A stretch of DNA of 64,000 nucleotides from JANYCD01 sp043738625 (GTDB lineage: Bacteria > Pseudomonadota > Gammaproteobacteria > Burkholderiales > Rhodocyclaceae). The translations under genes were made by a program, and so were the position numbers. Positions 9,058 to 17,867 of this stretch are shown here, piece by piece (the stretch's first letter is position 1; each line of letters starts with the position of its first letter). Under the pieces are notes generated by a model. The model searched no databases. It was not told the DNA's origin and saw nothing but the letters and a program-made list of their open reading frames with translations. The DNA lies in NCBI GenBank assembly GCA_043738625.1, contig JAYUFR010000221.1:16290-80289 (forward strand). The letters run 5' to 3'.

Positions 9058-9513
9058 ATGGAATTACTCAATCGGCAAGAAACCTGGAACATTACTTACA
9101 CGCACGCTCTTGGCGAGACGGCGAGCTGGTTTTACGTGCAAATTCGCGACCATGCCAAGATCTACGGTCGACGCGATGGCAAGTCGGGGCGGGTGTTGGT
9201 ACCGCCCCGCGCCTTCTCCGACCAGACACTTGAACCTACGACCGAGTGGGTCGAGGTGGGGCCCGGCGGTTGCATTGAGGCGTTCACCATCGTCTACGAT
9301 AAGTTCACCAATCTTCCTGATCCACCGTATGCCTTCGGCTATGTCAAGCTTGATAACGCCGACACGGGTCTTGGGGGGTTTTTCAAAGGCGTCAATCTGA
9401 CTGACCCGGCTCGCGCAGCGCAACTGCTAAAGGTCGGAACACGGGTGAAAACCGTGTACGCTGAGCATCGAATCGGCAGCATTCTCGATTTTTGGTTCGA
9501 GCCAGTGGCTTAA
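9058..9513 (+). CDS. OB-fold DUF35 protein, partner of thiolase-like enzymes
   Basis: A 151-residue protein of the DUF35 / acyl-CoA-associated OB-fold family. It has the conserved segment RVLVPPRAF and the downstream strand pattern EWVEVGPGGCIEAFTIVYDKF. Family members (ChsH2, BbsA and others) form obligate complexes with thiolase-fold enzymes. Normal members carry a four-Cys zinc ribbon around the VPPRAF segment; here those positions hold no Cys, so the zinc site appears lost. An AGAAGGA ribosome site lies 7 bases before the ATG. The last four bases overlap the end of the convergent P450 gene. Confidence 0.8.
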   Translation: MELLNRQETWNITYTHALGETASWFYVQIRDHAKIYGRRDGKSGRVLVPPRAFSDQTLEPTTEWVEVGPGGCIEAFTIVYDKFTNLPDPPYAFGYVKLDNADTGLGGFFKGVNLTDPARAAQLLKVGTRVKTVYAEHRIGSILDFWFEPVA

Positions 9514-10757
9514 GGAACATCCCATTCGAGATTCAGTCGCTCAAACGTTGCCACCACACCCGAATGCGCGACCATCTTAAACCCTTCTTGCAAACGGAAT
9601 TTAGGGATGCGGGACAGCCATTCCTGCAAAGTCACGCCGATTTCCATGCGGGCAAGGTGCATCCCGGCACAAATATGCGCGCCTCCGCCAAAAGTGGAGT
9701 GGGACATCGCCTTCCGTGCAAAGTTGAGATCCATGGGATCTTTATTTTCGCGCTCATCGATGCCGTGCAGCGTCGACGGAATTAACACCATTTCGCCCTG
9801 CTTCATTTCTATTCCATCGCGGATGATGTCTTTGGTAACCAGGCGAGCCTGAGCGACCAGAGGGAATCGCCGAATTAGCTCCTCAGCCCGTATTGGAATG
9901 CGTGCAGGATCGCTACGAAGTTCCTCAACATAGGCCGGATTGCGCGCAAGGAATTCCATGCAGAACGGTAGAAAGTTTACTACCGTATCTAAGCCCGCCA
10001 GTAGGACCAACGTAATCATCGCCAGAATCTCGTATTCGCTTACGGGCTGACCATTCACCTGACTGTGGATAATCGTGCTGATCCAGTCTCCTGTTGGGTT
10101 TGCGCGGCGCTCCTGGACCGTGGGACCGATATAAGCAAAGAAGCCTTTATTGGCGGCTGCCATGGACGCGGCCATTTCATCCGGTGTGGTGCCATTGGGC
10201 CGCAGCATTTGGTCGGCAAATCCCATTAGCACCGCAGCATCCTGCAACGGCAGACCGGAAAATGCCAAGAAAACTTTGATGGGAAATATATGCGAATAGG
10301 CGGCGCAGAATTCGACCTTGCCGTCTGCGGCAAATCCTTCAATAAGTTCGACCGCCACTGCGCGAATCGCACCTTCAATTTTCTTGATTTCGCGCAAACC
10401 CAACCCTTTGTTCAGCACTTGGCGATAAGGGGTGTGCTCGGGAGGATCCATGTTCATAGGAATCAATTTATGTTGCAGACCGGCTTCCTTAGGAACGATC
10501 ATCACCCGCGCCGAAAAGTGTTCCGGGTCGTTCAAAAATTCGGCAATCGTCGCGCCGCGTGTTGCTATCCAGTGACCACCATTGTGAGGCGTCCACACCA
10601 GATCCGGAATACCAGGTTTCTGAAGCCTCTTCCACGCTTCATGGTAGCCCTCCTCAATGCCAGCGGGATGGTGCACGTCGAAGTCGACGATCCGAGAGGC
10701 CGGAACGTGCGCGGGGATCGGTACGGTCGTGTTTGTTACCATCGCTTCATTGCTCAT
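9510..10757 (-). CDS. Cytochrome P450, CYP101 (P450cam)-like
   Basis: A 415-residue soluble P450. The N-terminal block PDLVWT..NGGHWIATRG is close to P450cam. LAGLDTVVNF carries the acid-alcohol pair Asp257-Thr258, EELIR is the ExxR motif, and FGGGAHICAG binds heme through Cys363. The residue aligned with P450cam Tyr96, the camphor hydrogen bond, is His96, and Phe87 is replaced by Ile. As I recall, CYP101B1-type ionone hydroxylases also have His at that position. The ATG at 10757 has GGAGG 6 bases upstream and is preferred to a TTG at 10769. It is last in the minus operon after a PDR-type reductase. Regioselective hydroxylation of a cyclic ketone is inferred. Confidence 0.93.
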   Translation of the reverse strand: MSNEAMVTNTTVPIPAHVPASRIVDFDVHHPAGIEEGYHEAWKRLQKPGIPDLVWTPHNGGHWIATRGATIAEFLNDPEHFSARVMIVPKEAGLQHKLIPMNMDPPEHTPYRQVLNKGLGLREIKKIEGAIRAVAVELIEGFAADGKVEFCAAYSHIFPIKVFLAFSGLPLQDAAVLMGFADQMLRPNGTTPDEMAASMAAANKGFFAYIGPTVQERRANPTGDWISTIIHSQVNGQPVSEYEILAMITLVLLAGLDTVVNFLPFCMEFLARNPAYVEELRSDPARIPIRAEELIRRFPLVAQARLVTKDIIRDGIEMKQGEMVLIPSTLHGIDERENKDPMDLNFARKAMSHSTFGGGAHICAGMHLARMEIGVTLQEWLSRIPKFRLQEGFKMVAHSGVVATFERLNLEWDVP

Positions 10758-10794
10758 GACACCCTCCAAAATTATTAATGAATGTTTTTGCGCT

Positions 10795-11751
10795 TTATAA
10801 ATCGAGCACTAGCCGGGAACTCAAGGAACGTGAAACACAGATCATCATGGATCGGCTCTCAGTACGCTCATCTTCGCTGAGCACTGAGTCCCGGTGATCG
10901 GGGCTACCTTCCATCACAGTCGTTTCGCAGCTACCGCAGGTACCCCCGCGGCAGCTGCACACAATCTCGATGCCGGCGGCTTGGACGACGTCAATGATCG
11001 ACTGATCCGGCCTTACTGTTAAAGTTAATCCACTACGCTGAAGGTGCACTTCAAATTCCATGCTGTTCAAAGACGCCTCGAGCGGTTTGGCTGCAAATCT
11101 TTCGAGCCGTAGCGCGCCAGCCGGCCAAATAGCGCAGCAGATTTCCATAGCCGCCAGCAATGGCTCTGGCCCGCAACAATACACGAGAATATCCTCACGC
11201 GGCGGCCCTAAAAAAGCGGCAAGTTCGATTAGGCCCGTCTCGTCCTGAGGCCAAACGCAAACGCGATCGCCGTAACTAGCAAGCTCATCCAGGAAAGCCA
11301 TAGAGTCCCTCGTGCGCCCGCCATACACCAACTTCCAGTCGGCCCGAGTGGCCTGCGCTGCGCGCAGCATCGGCAGAATCGGCGTGATACCGATGCCACC
11401 GGCAACAAAGAGGTATTGAGGAGACGGTGTCAAAATGAAATGGTTGCGCGGCCCCAAAGCACGTATCTTGGAACCGACGTTGAGTTTCTCGTGAATGTAG
11501 ACGCTTCCGCCACTCCCTGCGGGGTCTAAAAGAACGCCGACGCGCCATAGACTCCGATCCGCCGGATCACCGCACAGCGAATACTGGCGCACGAGCTGAT
11601 CGCTAACCAGCAAATCGATGTGTGCTCCGGCCGTCCATTCTGGTAGCGCGCGGCCATTGACCTCCTGCAAATCAAATACGGCAACGCCTAAGGAAGCATC
11701 CTTACGCGCCACTACCAGAAGGTCGATTGGCTCTTCACGCACGGCGGACAT
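10795..11751 (-). CDS. Phthalate dioxygenase reductase-like oxidoreductase (flavin + 2Fe-2S)
   Basis: A 318-residue electron-transfer flavoprotein. The N-terminal flavin domain has RQYSLCGDP (flavin-binding RxYSL), then comes the nicotinamide domain VAGGIGITPILPML and CCGPEPLL. The C-terminal plant-type ferredoxin domain has CSCRGGTCGSC and a distal Cys in MICVSRS, giving Cx4Cx2C...C. The layout matches the VanB/PDR family. It sits 25 bases upstream of the CYP101 gene start and is its likely redox partner. That is unusual, because CYP101 enzymes normally use a separate FAD reductase and ferredoxin. Its start overlaps the FMO gene end by 17 bases. Confidence 0.9.
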   Translation of the reverse strand: MSAVREEPIDLLVVARKDASLGVAVFDLQEVNGRALPEWTAGAHIDLLVSDQLVRQYSLCGDPADRSLWRVGVLLDPAGSGGSVYIHEKLNVGSKIRALGPRNHFILTPSPQYLFVAGGIGITPILPMLRAAQATRADWKLVYGGRTRDSMAFLDELASYGDRVCVWPQDETGLIELAAFLGPPREDILVYCCGPEPLLAAMEICCAIWPAGALRLERFAAKPLEASLNSMEFEVHLQRSGLTLTVRPDQSIIDVVQAAGIEIVCSCRGGTCGSCETTVMEGSPDHRDSVLSEDERTESRSMMICVSRSLSSRLVLDL

Positions 11752-13036
11752 GGTTACGCGAATATTCTTCTGTAAGCAGCCGCCGATAGCGACGTGGATC
11801 GAGTTCGAGTCCGTAGCGCGGCGAATCCGGGAATTGAATTTGCGACCATTCTCGTTCTCGAAGCATCGCCCTACGCATATCGGCCTCGGAGCGGCGCTTC
11901 ACGGCCCCGGTCACCAACGCGGCGATGTATTCTGCTTGATCATCCATCATCCGAATATTGCTGCCTCCGGTCGCGTCAAAAAAACCTATGAAGTAAAGTC
12001 CGTCGAGGCTGGGATGCACAACACGATTATAAAGGTTGAGGTGGGTGCTGCCGCTTTCGATCGGTGAGGTGTCATCCTGTAAAAACGGCAGCGCCGTAGT
12101 GTATCCCGTGGCTGCGATGATGCAGTCGAAATCCTCAAGGGTCCCATCGGTGAAACGTACCTGTCTGCCAATAACGCTTACAATTCCCGGTTTGACCTTG
12201 ATACGCCGCCACGCGATATGCGAGATCAGCGTGGGATGGCTGATAGGATGGGTGCGGCTCTTCGGAGTGCGAAACCCCCACTGCTCCATCTTGCCGTGGA
12301 AGACTCGGGTTAGCATCGTGCGAATCCACACTCGAATCCGCCAGGGCATGAATGGCTGTTCGAGCTTCAGAAAAATACGTGAATTCGGCACGCCAAACAT
12401 CATGCGGGGCATAATCAACACCGGCGATCGTGCGGAAAGAACCGTTTGCTCGGTAATCGTGCAGATATCAGCGGCAATATCGACGCCGCTATTTCCAGGC
12501 CCGATTACCAATACTCGTTTGTTCGCGTAGGGCGCGGGCACGCGGTAGGAATGCGCGTGAACATACTCGCCCTCGAAACCGTTGATCTGCGGTGGGTGAC
12601 GCGGCGTGCTCTGGTGTCCGGTGGCAACCACCACTCCGTCAAAGAGCGAAGCTTCGCCGGAATCAAGCACCACGCGAAATACGCCAGCACGCGCTTCCAC
12701 GTCCTTTACCCGGCATCTGAAGCGCACGCGGCGAGCCAGATCGAAATGCATTGCGTAGCGCTCCAAATAGCGGCTCATCTCGGCGTGATCGGGGTAAAGT
12801 GGCGCATCATCCGGAAACGGAAAATCGACAAAGGCGCTGACACGCGCTTCCGAATTGATGTGTAGCGACTTGTAGGCCGGGCTCATGCCGCTGTCGTTGT
12901 TGTAAACCCAAAGACCGCCGAGATGCGATCCGACTTCGAAAATCGTGACTTCGATGCCCTTTTGTGTGAGGTACTTTGCCGCGCAAAGCCCGCCGGCTCC
13001 CGCGCCAATGATTGCAAAATGTCGAGTCCGCCTCAT
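11735..13036 (-). CDS. Flavin-containing monooxygenase (class B, FMO-type)
   Basis: A 433-residue FAD/NADPH monooxygenase. FAD motif GAGAGG is at residues 11-16, and GGLWVYN follows as in FMOs. The FMO fingerprint FEGEYVHAHSY is at 154-164, with Tyr where BVMOs have Trp-Pro. The NADPH motif GPGNSG is at 179-184, and the late ATGYTTALPFL motif is present. FMOs oxygenate soft nucleophiles, but several bacterial members act as Baeyer-Villiger enzymes. Here the gene sits between an esterase and the P450 reductase, so ketone or aldehyde oxidation is plausible. It overlaps the esterase by 4 bases at its start and the reductase by 17 at its end. Confidence 0.88.
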   Translation of the reverse strand: MRRTRHFAIIGAGAGGLCAAKYLTQKGIEVTIFEVGSHLGGLWVYNNDSGMSPAYKSLHINSEARVSAFVDFPFPDDAPLYPDHAEMSRYLERYAMHFDLARRVRFRCRVKDVEARAGVFRVVLDSGEASLFDGVVVATGHQSTPRHPPQINGFEGEYVHAHSYRVPAPYANKRVLVIGPGNSGVDIAADICTITEQTVLSARSPVLIMPRMMFGVPNSRIFLKLEQPFMPWRIRVWIRTMLTRVFHGKMEQWGFRTPKSRTHPISHPTLISHIAWRRIKVKPGIVSVIGRQVRFTDGTLEDFDCIIAATGYTTALPFLQDDTSPIESGSTHLNLYNRVVHPSLDGLYFIGFFDATGGSNIRMMDDQAEYIAALVTGAVKRRSEADMRRAMLREREWSQIQFPDSPRYGLELDPRRYRRLLTEEYSRNHVRRA

Positions 13037-13953
13037 AGCTTGCTCGTCAGCCAGTTACAGGCCGCTTCCAGTGCTTCATCGGAACGATCGATAACACCCA
13101 CCCATGACATAAAGCCATGGTTCATGTCGCCATACCGGATCAAGGTAGTATCGACACCCATAGCCGCGATCTTGGCCGCGAAAAATTCGCCCTCATCCCG
13201 TAAGGGGTCGTACTCTGCCGTCATCACGTAGGTCGCCGGCAAATTTCCGAAATGGATCGCACGCAGCGGAGAGACGTAAGGGCTGGCAGCCTCAGACTTA
13301 TCGTTAAGATAATGATCCCAGAAATATCTCATGGCGTCCGCGGTCAACCCGTAGCCGCTGCCACGCTCGCGATAAGAAGGCGGGCCTGGATCAGGATAGT
13401 CCGTGACGGGATACATCAGGATCTGCGCTTTCGGCGGTAATCCACCCGTATCGCGAATGCGCATTGCGGTGACAATCGCCATCGTGCCACCGGCACTGTC
13501 GCCGGCGAGCACATGACGCTGTGGATCTCCACCGAAACTTGCGGCCATCTTCGTGACCCAATGCGCGGCCGCAAAACAATCATCAATCCCAGCCGGATAT
13601 TTGTTCTCCGGTGCCAGCGCGTAATCCACCGAGACGACAACCGCCTGGGCGCGCACGCAGATTTGCCGGCAGAGACCATCGTGCGTGTCGATACTGCAAA
13701 TGACAAAGCCGCTGCCGTGAAAAAACGTCACCACTGGACGCCCGCATTCCATGTCCGGACGGTATATTCGAATCCTGATCTCGCCACGGGGCCCCGGAAT
13801 CATTCGGTCCTCGACCTTGGCAACCGACGGCCGCGGCACCGAGGCGTAACGCGCAAGATCGGTGGCGCGGATCTGGGTTGGCGTAAAGGACTGCAGCGGC
13901 GGCCACGCCGAGCTCTTATCGAGCATGCCTTGAATGATTGGGTGCAGCGGCAT
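13033..13953 (-). CDS. Alpha/beta hydrolase, hormone-sensitive-lipase (HSL) family esterase
   Basis: A 306-residue esterase of bacterial family IV. The oxyanion motif is HGSGFVICSIDTHD (HGGG variant), the nucleophile elbow GDSAGG, the acid lies in EYDPLRDEGE, and the His in MNHGFMSW. The substrate is probably the ester or lactone made by the adjacent BVMO, whose stop lies 7 bases upstream. The downstream overlap with the FMO gene (ATGA) indicates translational coupling. Two further HSL proteins occur at 21391 and 43789. The HGSG replacement of a Gly in the oxyanion loop is tolerated in the family. Confidence 0.9.
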   Translation of the reverse strand: MPLHPIIQGMLDKSSAWPPLQSFTPTQIRATDLARYASVPRPSVAKVEDRMIPGPRGEIRIRIYRPDMECGRPVVTFFHGSGFVICSIDTHDGLCRQICVRAQAVVVSVDYALAPENKYPAGIDDCFAAAHWVTKMAASFGGDPQRHVLAGDSAGGTMAIVTAMRIRDTGGLPPKAQILMYPVTDYPDPGPPSYRERGSGYGLTADAMRYFWDHYLNDKSEAASPYVSPLRAIHFGNLPATYVMTAEYDPLRDEGEFFAAKIAAMGVDTTLIRYGDMNHGFMSWVGVIDRSDEALEAACNWLTSKL

Positions 13954-13959
13954 ATCTTT

Positions 13960-15639
13960 TTACCCTCCCGTCATAGCCGGCGAGCGGCCGGCAGATCCGG
14001 CAATCTCAAACCCAGAATACCCAGCCGCAGCAACTTCATCACAGATTTTGCGGTAGCGGCCAATGCCGCCGACAAAGGGTAGAAAGACTCGGGGCTTGCC
14101 CGGAATGTTGGCACCAATGTACCAAGAGTTTGCTCTTGGAAAAAGCGTGAGATCCGCCTCGTCGTTGACATACTGGACCCAATCGTCTTCAGACATTTTG
14201 ACGGGCTCGATAGTGGCAGCATCCTTCGCGCGCAGATGCAAAATGCAATTCGCAATCCAATCGACGTGTTGCTCGATGCCAATCACCATGTTGACGAGAA
14301 CAGATGGGCTGCCAGGACCTGTGATGATAAAGAAATTCGGAAAACCTGCACTCATCAGCCCGAGATAATTTCGGGGTCCGGCGGACCATTTGTCCTTAAG
14401 CTTGGCTCCGCCTCGACCCTGTATATCGATGCGGGTGAGCGCACCCGTTAATGCGTCGTAACCGGTCGCACAAACGATCGCGTCGCAGTTGAAGGACTCG
14501 GTCGTGGTGCGAATCTCATGGCCCGCGACCTGCACGATCGGAGTGTCGCGCAAATCGACCAGAGTGACATTCGCACGGTTGTAAGTTTCATAATAGTCGG
14601 ATCCTACACAAATTCGCTTCGCGCCAAGCGGATGGTCCTTGGGACAGAGTCGCGTCGCAACCAGCGGGTCGGCAACAATCTCGTGGATCCGCGCGCGAAC
14701 AAAATCGGCCGCCGTGTCGTTTGCCGCCAGATCGAGATAGATATCCTTAAACGCATGGGTAAAATTAACACCGCCATCCCGCCAGCGCCGCCGAAATTCC
14801 GCTTCACGCTCTTGCGCGGATACCTCCATAGCTTTCTTATCACTAAACTCGTAAAAGGTACCGATATATTTGGCGCGCTCGCGTAATTCTGGGTAATTTT
14901 TCTTCCAAGCGGCAATTGTATTTTCATCAAGCGAGCAGTTGCGCGCTGGGACGACGAAATTAGGCGTGCGCTGGAAGACGACAACGTGCTGCGCCTGTTC
15001 GGCAATCAGCGGGATGGACTGTACGCCGGACGACCCGGTGCCGACCACCGCCACTTTTTTTTGTGCGAAATCCACGCCCGCATGCGGCCATTCACCGGTG
15101 TGATAGATTTCTCCCGCGAAACTCTCAATCCCAGGAAAGTCCGGCAGGCGACTTACCGAAAGCGAGCCGCTCGCCATGATGCAATGGCGAGCGAGAACGC
15201 GCTCGCCGCGATCGGTATGCACCTCCCAAAGTTGCACTGTCTCGTCGAAGATTGCCGAAACCACGCGCGTACTAAAAGAAATATTCCGCCGCAGCTCGAA
15301 GCGATCGGCAACATGCTGTAGGTAGGATAAGATTTCCGGCTGCGTCGCGAATCGCTCGCTCCAATGCCACTCCTGCTGTAACAGATTCGAGAATGAGTAT
15401 GAGTATTCCATGCTCACCACATCGCACCGCGCCCCCGGATAACGATTCCAATACCAGACGCCACCCACGTCGTCCGCCGCCTCGTAAACATGCGCCTCCA
15501 CACCTATTTCGCGCAGTCGGAACAGCATATAAAGGCCGGCAAATCCGGCACCGACGATCACCGCCTCTACTCGCCGGGGAGAACCTTTAGAATCTGAGTA
15601 GTTCATTGAATGCACGTTGCCTCTCGCCTCCTCACTCAT
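13960..15639 (-). CDS. Type I Baeyer-Villiger monooxygenase (second copy)
   Basis: A 559-residue BVMO closely related to that at 2455, with an N-terminal extension of about 16 residues. GAGFAG lies at 31-36, GGVWYWNRYPGARCD follows, the fingerprint FAGEIYHTGEWP lies at 174-185 and the NADPH motif GTGSSG at 200-205. The C-terminus keeps PGKPRVFLPFVGG. It is between a CoA-transferase (4-base overlap at its start) and an esterase (7-base gap), the usual BVMO-lactonase arrangement. Having two similar BVMOs suggests two oxygen insertions on different rings or intermediates of one molecule, or different substrate ranges. Confidence 0.93.
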   Translation of the reverse strand: MSEEARGNVHSMNYSDSKGSPRRVEAVIVGAGFAGLYMLFRLREIGVEAHVYEAADDVGGVWYWNRYPGARCDVVSMEYSYSFSNLLQQEWHWSERFATQPEILSYLQHVADRFELRRNISFSTRVVSAIFDETVQLWEVHTDRGERVLARHCIMASGSLSVSRLPDFPGIESFAGEIYHTGEWPHAGVDFAQKKVAVVGTGSSGVQSIPLIAEQAQHVVVFQRTPNFVVPARNCSLDENTIAAWKKNYPELRERAKYIGTFYEFSDKKAMEVSAQEREAEFRRRWRDGGVNFTHAFKDIYLDLAANDTAADFVRARIHEIVADPLVATRLCPKDHPLGAKRICVGSDYYETYNRANVTLVDLRDTPIVQVAGHEIRTTTESFNCDAIVCATGYDALTGALTRIDIQGRGGAKLKDKWSAGPRNYLGLMSAGFPNFFIITGPGSPSVLVNMVIGIEQHVDWIANCILHLRAKDAATIEPVKMSEDDWVQYVNDEADLTLFPRANSWYIGANIPGKPRVFLPFVGGIGRYRKICDEVAAAGYSGFEIAGSAGRSPAMTGG

Positions 15640-16742
15640 GGTACTGGAGGCGGTTCGCTTGAATTTAGGTCCGCCATTGGCACGCGAAAACGCGCTGCCT
15701 GTCCATCGAACATCGCCGGGAACAGCGCTTGAAAATCGCCATTATGGGGGCGCACGAGTCCGCGCCGCTTGACCTGAGTCGATGTCAAGGCCTCGCCTAA
15801 ATCGAGCACCGGCGATAGACAGCAATCAACGCTGTGGAACCGCTCCATTACGCGATCAAACGCCATACTGCCAAAGAATGCGGCAAGTTCTGCGATCAGT
15901 AAGGTCTGCGGGAGGGGATCGTTTTGCCTTGCGACCCAGCGATGTTCACCTGCGGCGCTGCAAAAGTTGCGCCAAAATTTCGGCTCGATTGATCCGAGCA
16001 TGATATGCCGACCATCGGCGGTTGCGTAAACCTGGTAATAGGCTGCGCCACCATTGAGATATCCGGATTGCCGTTTTGGAATAGTGCCGTTGGACGCCCA
16101 CTCGGCGATTTGCAGCAACTGTAAAGGCATCAATGCATCGGCTAAACCGAGATCGATGTGAACTCCGCGCTCTGAAGTATTTCGGCCATGTAACGCCCCT
16201 AAGATTGCGACGGTCGCGAATAAAGCGCCGGTCATATCCGCAATTGGCGGATCGAAGAAGGTCGGCGCATCGCTGCCGTTGCGATCCATTATTCCGCTGG
16301 TTGCGAGATAATTACCATCATGCGCGGCGGCTGTCGCCAAAGGCCCATTCGTGCCGTAACCGCTCATCGAACAATAAATCAGCTTAAGGTTTCGCGCGTG
16401 TAAGGTCTCATAGTCGAACCCCAGGCGCTGCATTACACCGGGACGGAATCCTTCAATCAGTATGTCGGCGGTGTCGACATACTCAAGCAGCGTTTGTCTT
16501 CCTAAATCAGTCTTCAGATCCAGCCGCAGTATGGTTTTTTGAGCATTTAATGCACCGTAGAAGACCGGCTGTCCCGCACCATTGCGGGGTCCAAGCGTGC
16601 GCATTGCATCGCCACCTGGCGGCTCGATCTTGAGCACTTCTGCGCCCATATCAGCCAGCAACAGGCTGGCAAAAGGGCCCGGGATGTACTGCGATAAATC
16701 GAGCACTTTCACACCGGCCAAGAAGGTTTGAAGCCTAGTCAT
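15636..16742 (-). CDS. Class III (CaiB/FRC-type) CoA-transferase
   Basis: A 368-residue family III CoA-transferase moving CoA between carboxylic acids. LAGVKVLDLSQYIPGPFASLLLADMGAEVLKIEPP is condensed into the conserved N-terminal helix and strand, and SGYGTNGPLATAAAHD carries the catalytic Asp. A much longer open reading upstream (to 16934) lies inside the SDR gene. I choose the ATG at 16742, 11 bases after the SDR stop, which suggests coupled re-initiation; an ATG at 16772 is the alternative. It probably activates a carboxylate from ring opening. A second family III enzyme is at 52749. Confidence 0.88.
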   Translation of the reverse strand: MTRLQTFLAGVKVLDLSQYIPGPFASLLLADMGAEVLKIEPPGGDAMRTLGPRNGAGQPVFYGALNAQKTILRLDLKTDLGRQTLLEYVDTADILIEGFRPGVMQRLGFDYETLHARNLKLIYCSMSGYGTNGPLATAAAHDGNYLATSGIMDRNGSDAPTFFDPPIADMTGALFATVAILGALHGRNTSERGVHIDLGLADALMPLQLLQIAEWASNGTIPKRQSGYLNGGAAYYQVYATADGRHIMLGSIEPKFWRNFCSAAGEHRWVARQNDPLPQTLLIAELAAFFGSMAFDRVMERFHSVDCCLSPVLDLGEALTSTQVKRRGLVRPHNGDFQALFPAMFDGQAARFRVPMADLNSSEPPPVP

Positions 16743-16752
16743 TGCGGTTGCA

Positions 16753-17493
16753 CTAGGTACACCATCCGCCATCAACGATATGGCACTGCCCGGTTGTAAA
16801 AGCCGATTCATCGCTCGCCAAATATAGCGCAAGCTCGGCGATCTCCGCTGCCTTGCCGAGCCGCCCCATCGGCTGTCGGGCAATCCAAGCCGCACGGGCA
16901 TTCTCATAATTTCCGGTTGCGTGCATACGCTCAACGAGCGACGGTGTCTCTACCGTTCCCGGACAAATCGCATTACAGCGAATGCCCTTCGCGACGAAAT
17001 CAGTAGCGATGGCCTTGGTCAGTCCGATCACAGCGCCCTTGGTGGTGCCATAGGCGAAGCGGTTGGGAACGCCGCGTAGCGAACTTGCGACTGAGGACAT
17101 CGTGATGATTGAACCGCGTCCTCGTTCGAGCATGCGCGGAAGCAGCGCGCGGATCATTCGGTACATGGCGGTAACGTTTAAATCGAACGAGCGACACCAG
17201 TCCAATTCCTGACATTCAAGGATATTTCCGCTTGCCACGTAGCCGGCGCAAAGAAACAGGACGTCGACATTCCCTGCATCACGAGCGAACGCCGCGATCG
17301 CTCCAGCATTGGTCAGGTCGAGCACGCGCGTCTCGCAGCCACAGCTTTCCTGTAGCTCGGCCAGTGCCTGCGCATCGATATCGAGCGCCACTACTCGGGC
17401 ACCCTCCGCCGTGAAGCGCTCGACGCTGGCCCGACCGATTCCCTGCGCGCCGGCCGTGACAATCGCGCGCATACCCGCGAGGCGACTAGTCAT
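16753..17493 (-). CDS. SDR-family oxidoreductase, first gene of the P450/BVMO operon
   Basis: A 246-residue classical SDR. The cofactor motif AGAQGIG is near residues 14-20, followed by a shortened NNAG-equivalent (LCAGYV), Ser in SSVASSLRG and catalytic YGTTK. Asp at the end of beta-2 (VALDID) suggests NAD preference. It is probably the dehydrogenase that makes the ketone substrate for the downstream BVMO from an alcohol, possibly the P450 product. It is divergent from the PQQ dehydrogenase. No separate leftward -35/-10 pair is as clear as the rightward one in the 374-base gap. Confidence 0.9.
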   Translation of the reverse strand: MTSRLAGMRAIVTAGAQGIGRASVERFTAEGARVVALDIDAQALAELQESCGCETRVLDLTNAGAIAAFARDAGNVDVLFLCAGYVASGNILECQELDWCRSFDLNVTAMYRMIRALLPRMLERGRGSIITMSSVASSLRGVPNRFAYGTTKGAVIGLTKAIATDFVAKGIRCNAICPGTVETPSLVERMHATGNYENARAAWIARQPMGRLGKAAEIAELALYLASDESAFTTGQCHIVDGGWCT

Positions 17494-17593
17494 CGCTTCG
17501 CACCGCTGCGCTGCGGCAAACGGGTCGGGTGCATCGAATCATACCTTTTGCTTTTCAACCTGAACTCCGGGCGGTCAACAACCAGAGGCTATT

Positions 17594-17636
17594 TTTAACA
17601 TACCTGTTGACACGAGCTCAGTAAATTTTCTACACT
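17594..17636 (+). promoter_or_regulatory. Island operator and promoter, PQQ-ADH/ALDH operon
   Basis: TTTAACA-TACC-TGTTGAC at 17594-17611 matches 12 of 14 palindrome arm positions. TTGACA (17607-17612) and TACACT (17631-17636) are 18 bases apart, the same spacing as the TonB receptor promoter near 700, and AATTTTCTACACT is identical in both. The 374-base gap 17494-17867 holds no gene that I can see. It leaves a long leader of roughly 225 bases before the ATG at 17868, with AAGGTG as ribosome site. Confidence 0.7.
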
Positions 17637-17867
17637 CATCCAGTAAAGTGATAGACGTAGTACCGGACCTTCGTAAAACAAGTCTAGTTAGAATACGCTG
17701 GGCAAGGATCAATTACATCGGTAGCTCCCCGGTTGTGTCCGGAGGTCGACTGGTGGTTGCAATGAGCATCATCATCCGGGCGTATTGTTTCTGATATTGT
17801 TTATAAAGTGACTTAAGGCGTCTGTAAGTTTGGGTTCGATTCAGCTCAACGACTTGGACAAGGTGTT

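Noticed and set aside
9510..10757. Assignment as camphor 5-monooxygenase
   Set aside because: Tyr96 and Phe87 equivalents are replaced and no putidaredoxin pair is present, so only CYP101 family membership is supported.
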